A stretch of DNA of 14,141 nt from Multiplicimicrobium sp043718225. Lineage in GTDB: Bacteria > Omnitrophota > Omnitrophia > Omnitrophales > Aquincolibacteriaceae. Position numbers and translations under genes: made by a program. Position 1 is the first letter of the stretch; each line of letters starts with the position of its first letter. Below are positions 13,901 through 14,141 of this stretch, piece after piece. A model generated the notes under the pieces. That model ran no database searches. It saw only the letters and a list, made by a program, of their open reading frames with translations, and had not been told where the DNA came from. The stretch covers positions 1-14,141 of the forward strand of contig JAYSWD010000110.1 of the NCBI GenBank assembly GCA_043718225.1. Reading direction: 5' to 3'.

Positions 13901-14141
13901 CGGAACGCTGAAGTTTGCCGGTATGTTCTTCAAAAGCTTGGCGCGCTGTTCTGTCTGTAAGGGGTGTTCCGGCCGCCAATGCTTTTTCAAGCAACACATG
14001 CGCGTCTTTTGCGGAAGCAGTTTCTTTAAAATATTCCACAGTAACCGCAGCGTCTACACCAATAATCCGAATGCTAATCCTGTCATCGGGTTGGGCAAAA
14101 AAAGATACATTGAGGCGCGGACCGGAAGTGAGGCTGAAGGA
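7986..14141 (-). CDS. Giant multi-module protein with phosphohexomutase domain and seven RSExR motifs (5'-partial)
   Basis: One frame of 2051 sense codons, TAA at 7986-7988, open to the window edge. A GTG at 14039 is not a convincing start: the 34 codons before it are protein-like (ending RISIRIIGVDAAVTV) and it has no evident ribosome site. Codons below are numbered from 14141. Order: strand-rich tail and helices 1-78; membrane segment 96-116; acidic-helical part to 207; unrecognised module 213-449; phosphoglucomutase/phosphomannomutase domain 455-1231; Ala/Thr/Val/Pro-rich linker 1237-1293; unrecognised modules 1299-1630 and 1636-1762; signal-like segment 1768-1792; alpha/beta-looking C-terminal module to 2051. 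RSExR occurs at 79, 208, 450, 1232, 1294, 1631 and 1763. Only the phosphomutase family is assignable. It may be a polyprotein, a membrane-tethered multidomain protein, or a fusion; the sequence cannot decide. Confidence 0.85.
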   Translation of the reverse strand, partial: SFSLTSGPRLNVSFFAQPDDRISIRIIGVDAAVTVEYFKETASAKDAHVLLEKALAAGTPLTDRTARQAFEEHTGKLQRSEARTTGATPLFKNPRAWLLGAFAAVGVFFLAQVVYAKLLKPGWDEQAAAQDRARAEQIQTIAKAFQLSDEQAEQIHPDIMLGLFNYGKKHPEATLASFLDDPSAMQKFLDSRPETSQRIQQARPVFVRSEFRVDNLVKAQKAAVLGFDVFVEASKRLGNVLVVSIPLEDLVRAIQAKSQPLIAQDIRQGIQLLIAAGVIHTSLVENDGRVTFSLSGNDTAFDGIRLGLAFAGKNAKQIKMVRDYLSRYMPGPDPVRLRTDLWTITDEARKNIFHQKKDDFFTARILGRPRISNALVGVKGRKWIQFERKSAGGAITITVVGRAEEWVLYSIAKELQAEVAKLDSVGGNFTVSRPVDGKGQHIITLTGLRRSEMRFVELADAAREQRWISASALTNIQTWQGAEYQLAHAELDAQFEAAGQDSAAWKLIDDDWYTIKAAGTAGMRGKRGWGTNSINIYTIGKFGFAHADLIASAEFQDILNRFDPEIAGAQRAVVLGGDSRRGSFDPVTGGPGYLLKLAALFHASKGTKSFVYKIPVSTPQLAWSTHHLDVGKGTRIVSGTMVTASHNPPSDNGMKPYKPDGSQSTGLFADYLKARIESARIADMADLRYDGIPVLEQIDAAFDQAIQNGDIELIGGDDDKYNADELFIQEELKEALYTIGEAFDKGFIDLKTAKIVISPLHGVSRHILEKILHRRGLRSDQLIWVQDNPDPDFTTAKAPNPESPKAREFALKVAAEKNADLIIWTDPDSDRPAVASKKHLTNAATSVDDYESFNGNQQLAMMTEFLIQELKNLAARQAPVNEQSSARAQKAVEIVRNLKKLWMASTVVSGDLAKVIARAQGIEVVETLTGFKYIGDQIQKRAAEIQKAAGLSERQWQALDQKQKIELALKYSQYFLKGGEESLGSLTSDGAHDKDAIAGSAWFIEISGRLRKQGISLSQYLENIYKKYGFFYEPFPLKTMGKVYAGVEFSEADAMDIIKADDGQPSILGNLRKNPPAEIAGKKVIAVLDFQAQVAKAADGTLLYDMHQEGLVTSMTPNIPDVIYQALIAMEQNLPEALRSSEFAHNLVGLPSFRHADGEYLPNENFIMLILEGGEKVILRPSGTEPVVKFYVNLRGNYDDRARIIAFGSEVQEWADDYAVAAARERFPQRFRSEARTNEKRVGVVKYGTQGNQPAKTAVRPTQVAARSRVATVAPGGSGATAASIVVASGMTQRSENRATVFKISDAFEVSKAETNAESGTYPGSYLLPFLERMPERFRFYKALPQNINFVHPIDEGDIGAATFFAAINTASKVDTSSLGAVKARRFKYEEEFTGKELLFIYDTDAQEIHSIFSLDSRNRIVGGIMFKKLPSDIGKPDRPFPLDAIMTQALASAGESRVPAKIKYNPQARDLEIDFNSVAELAKQVGPSLPDVTLKFNSGYTGSLDTPIPGADEAHEFVFDANEVASNGLDELVQNIVALPGNTFIQHVYDEIKASGRIALIFDDKDRLLAIKAAGREDAIVLEKNSGRISEIVTGLGGRTVSLLETVPAPISGLFRFSGIDHWITFTTTRSELRKRDKIPVPPGSSVGQAILDYFREPPRRMAVNSGSLAQFYGEAGRMILWFGLNGQDGETEISISKIVDSIGKSAGADRIRNAVDGLLRSAGGFDGKKVTTVILTSVPASARDFTSRKSSAALEERPTARSEARLSQRVFLTLLAVFTMGIMSSRTASANTQINEAALASEYTATGNRLITSADFEAASRTQEATMPGVANNQITHGQKFAKLFAQTQPASAGKLDAAIMYSASDFEFFATENTLAFMAYLESYASQGRKIAVVGKRAQILKAALARVNNRVNGVSALRAASFPIILNQVVVTLKPGTAEQFIQSKNGAVALFTLKSGMGLNLGYPVSFEGGLHGKVIWAVEYVSHAFSKALEEVSGIEDPVLRAQELKSKIGQLIDKFRMQGNHFVVSSLTVLLNRLANEKIYEIMA
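8766..8840 (-). other. Internal signal-peptide-like segment
   Basis: Codons 1768-1792 from 14141 follow directly on the seventh motif RSEAR. They read LSQRVFLTLLAVFTMGIM and then SSRTASA-N: a basic start, a hydrophobic core and an A-x-A exit typical of signal peptidase I sites. Such a segment is normally found at a protein's N-terminus, not 1767 residues in. Confidence 0.65.
8841..8855 (-). other. RSExR motif 7 (RSEAR)
   Basis: Codons 1763-1767, encoded CGC AGC GAA GCG CGC; the serine uses AGC, unlike the other six. Context RPTA-RSEAR-LSQRVFLT, directly before the signal-like segment. Confidence 0.85.
9237..9251 (-). other. RSExR motif 6 (RSELR)
   Basis: Codons 1631-1635, encoded CGT TCG GAA TTG CGT. 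Context FTTT-RSELR-KRDKIPVP, between two unrecognised modules. Confidence 0.8.
10248..10262 (-). other. RSExR motif 5 (RSENR)
   Basis: Codons 1294-1298, encoded CGT TCT GAA AAT CGG. Context GMTQ-RSENR-ATVFKISD, at the end of the low-complexity linker. Confidence 0.8.
10263..10433 (-). other. Low-complexity linker between two RSExR motifs
   Basis: The 57 residues between the fourth and fifth motifs are rich in Ala, Thr, Val, Gly, Pro and Gln (for example VRPTQVAARSRVATVAP and GGSGATAASIVVASG) and show no domain character. They separate the phosphomutase module from the next unrecognised module. Confidence 0.6.
10434..10448 (-). other. RSExR motif 4 (RSEAR)
   Basis: Codons 1232-1236, encoded CGC TCC GAA GCG CGG. 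Context PQRF-RSEAR-TNEKRVGV, about 45 residues after RPSGTEP and so just past the expected C-terminal end of the phosphomutase fold. Confidence 0.85.
10449..12779 (-). other. Alpha-D-phosphohexomutase domain inside the giant ORF
   Basis: All four active-site loops of the phosphoglucomutase/phosphomannomutase superfamily are present in order (codons from 14141). An N-terminal TAGMRG...GTNSINIYTIGK patch lies near 520-540, as in PgcA-like enzymes. TASHNP follows, with the phosphorylated serine at 645. The metal-binding loop is DPDSDR at 826-831, all three aspartates kept. The sugar loop is GGEES at 978-982 and the phosphate loop RPSGTEP at 1180-1186. The block ETLTGFKYIGDQI is also typical of PgcA-like proteins. 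The enzyme would interconvert hexose 1- and 6-phosphates. At roughly 780 residues it is longer than the usual 450-600, with extra sequence between the later loops. It lies exactly between the third and fourth RSExR motifs. Confidence 0.93.
12780..12794 (-). other. RSExR motif 3 (RSEMR)
   Basis: Codons 450-454, encoded CGC TCC GAA ATG CGG. Context TGLR-RSEMR-FVELADAA, marking the N-terminal border of the phosphomutase module. Confidence 0.85.
13506..13520 (-). other. RSExR motif 2 (RSEFR)
   Basis: Codons 208-212, encoded CGC TCC GAA TTT CGG. Context PVFV-RSEFR-VDNLVKAQ, at the change from an acidic helical part to the module 213-449. Confidence 0.85.
13794..13856 (-). other. Predicted membrane segment near the visible N-terminus
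   Basis: Codons 96-116 from 14141 read AWLLGAFAAVGVFFLAQVVYA, an uninterrupted hydrophobic stretch long enough for one membrane helix, with basic residues on both sides (LFKNPR before, KLLK after). It begins 12 residues after the first RSEAR. Confidence 0.75.
13893..13907 (-). other. RSExR motif 1 (RSEAR)
   Basis: Codons 79-83, encoded CGT TCC GAA GCG CGG. Context GKLQ-RSEAR-TTGATPL, 12 residues before the membrane segment. Confidence 0.85.

Noticed and set aside
7986..14141. Giant ORF as an assembly artefact or merged pseudogene
   Set aside because: More than 6 kb remain open in one frame, the phosphomutase loops are intact, and the motif recurs along the whole chain, which is not expected from chance fusion of decayed genes.

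Overview
This 14.1-kb window comes from a bacterium of moderate GC content. Every gene I can support lies on the minus strand. Housekeeping genes (tyrS, yggS, proC, yggT) sit beside a gliding-type (Gld-like) ABC-2 cassette and a very large multi-module open reading frame. I tentatively infer an uncultured Gram-negative lineage of the Omnitrophota/PVC type, because of the giant ORF, the short palindromic repeats between genes and the Gld-like cassette. This is inference; no marker gene here proves it.

Right part (7986-14141): a single reading frame with no in-frame stop runs from the window edge to 7986, giving at least 2051 codons. A GTG at 14039 could be taken for its start, but the frame stays open and protein-like above it, so the 5' end lies outside the window. 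The only part I can assign to a family is a complete phosphoglucomutase/phosphomannomutase-type domain with all four active-site loops. It is embedded among unrecognised modules, a membrane segment near the visible N-terminus and an internal signal-peptide-like segment. Seven copies of the pentapeptide R-S-E-x-R punctuate the chain, mostly at apparent module borders. I call it a candidate polyprotein, or a protein built from modules separated by a recurring motif. An intrinsic terminator follows.

Middle and left part (7877 down to 1): a likely extended -10 promoter precedes tyrS. After tyrS come an ABC ATPase, an ABC-2 permease, a GldG-like auxiliary membrane protein, a DUF4340 protein, yggS, proC and the start of yggT. 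Spacing is very tight at tyrS/ATPase (2 nt) and DUF4340/yggS (1 nt), which suggests one transcription unit. ATPase, permease, GldG-like and DUF4340 genes form a familiar four-gene cassette of unknown cargo. YggS (PLP homeostasis), ProC (last step of proline synthesis) and YggT (small membrane protein) are a common bacterial trio.

Four gaps in this operon hold palindromic repeats: a 29-bp hairpin between proC and yggT, a 133-bp composite element between the GldG-like and DUF4340 genes, a 113-bp element with three hairpins between permease and GldG-like genes, and a roughly 360-bp repeat cluster between ATPase and permease. No rRNA, tRNA, CRISPR array or transposase gene is visible.
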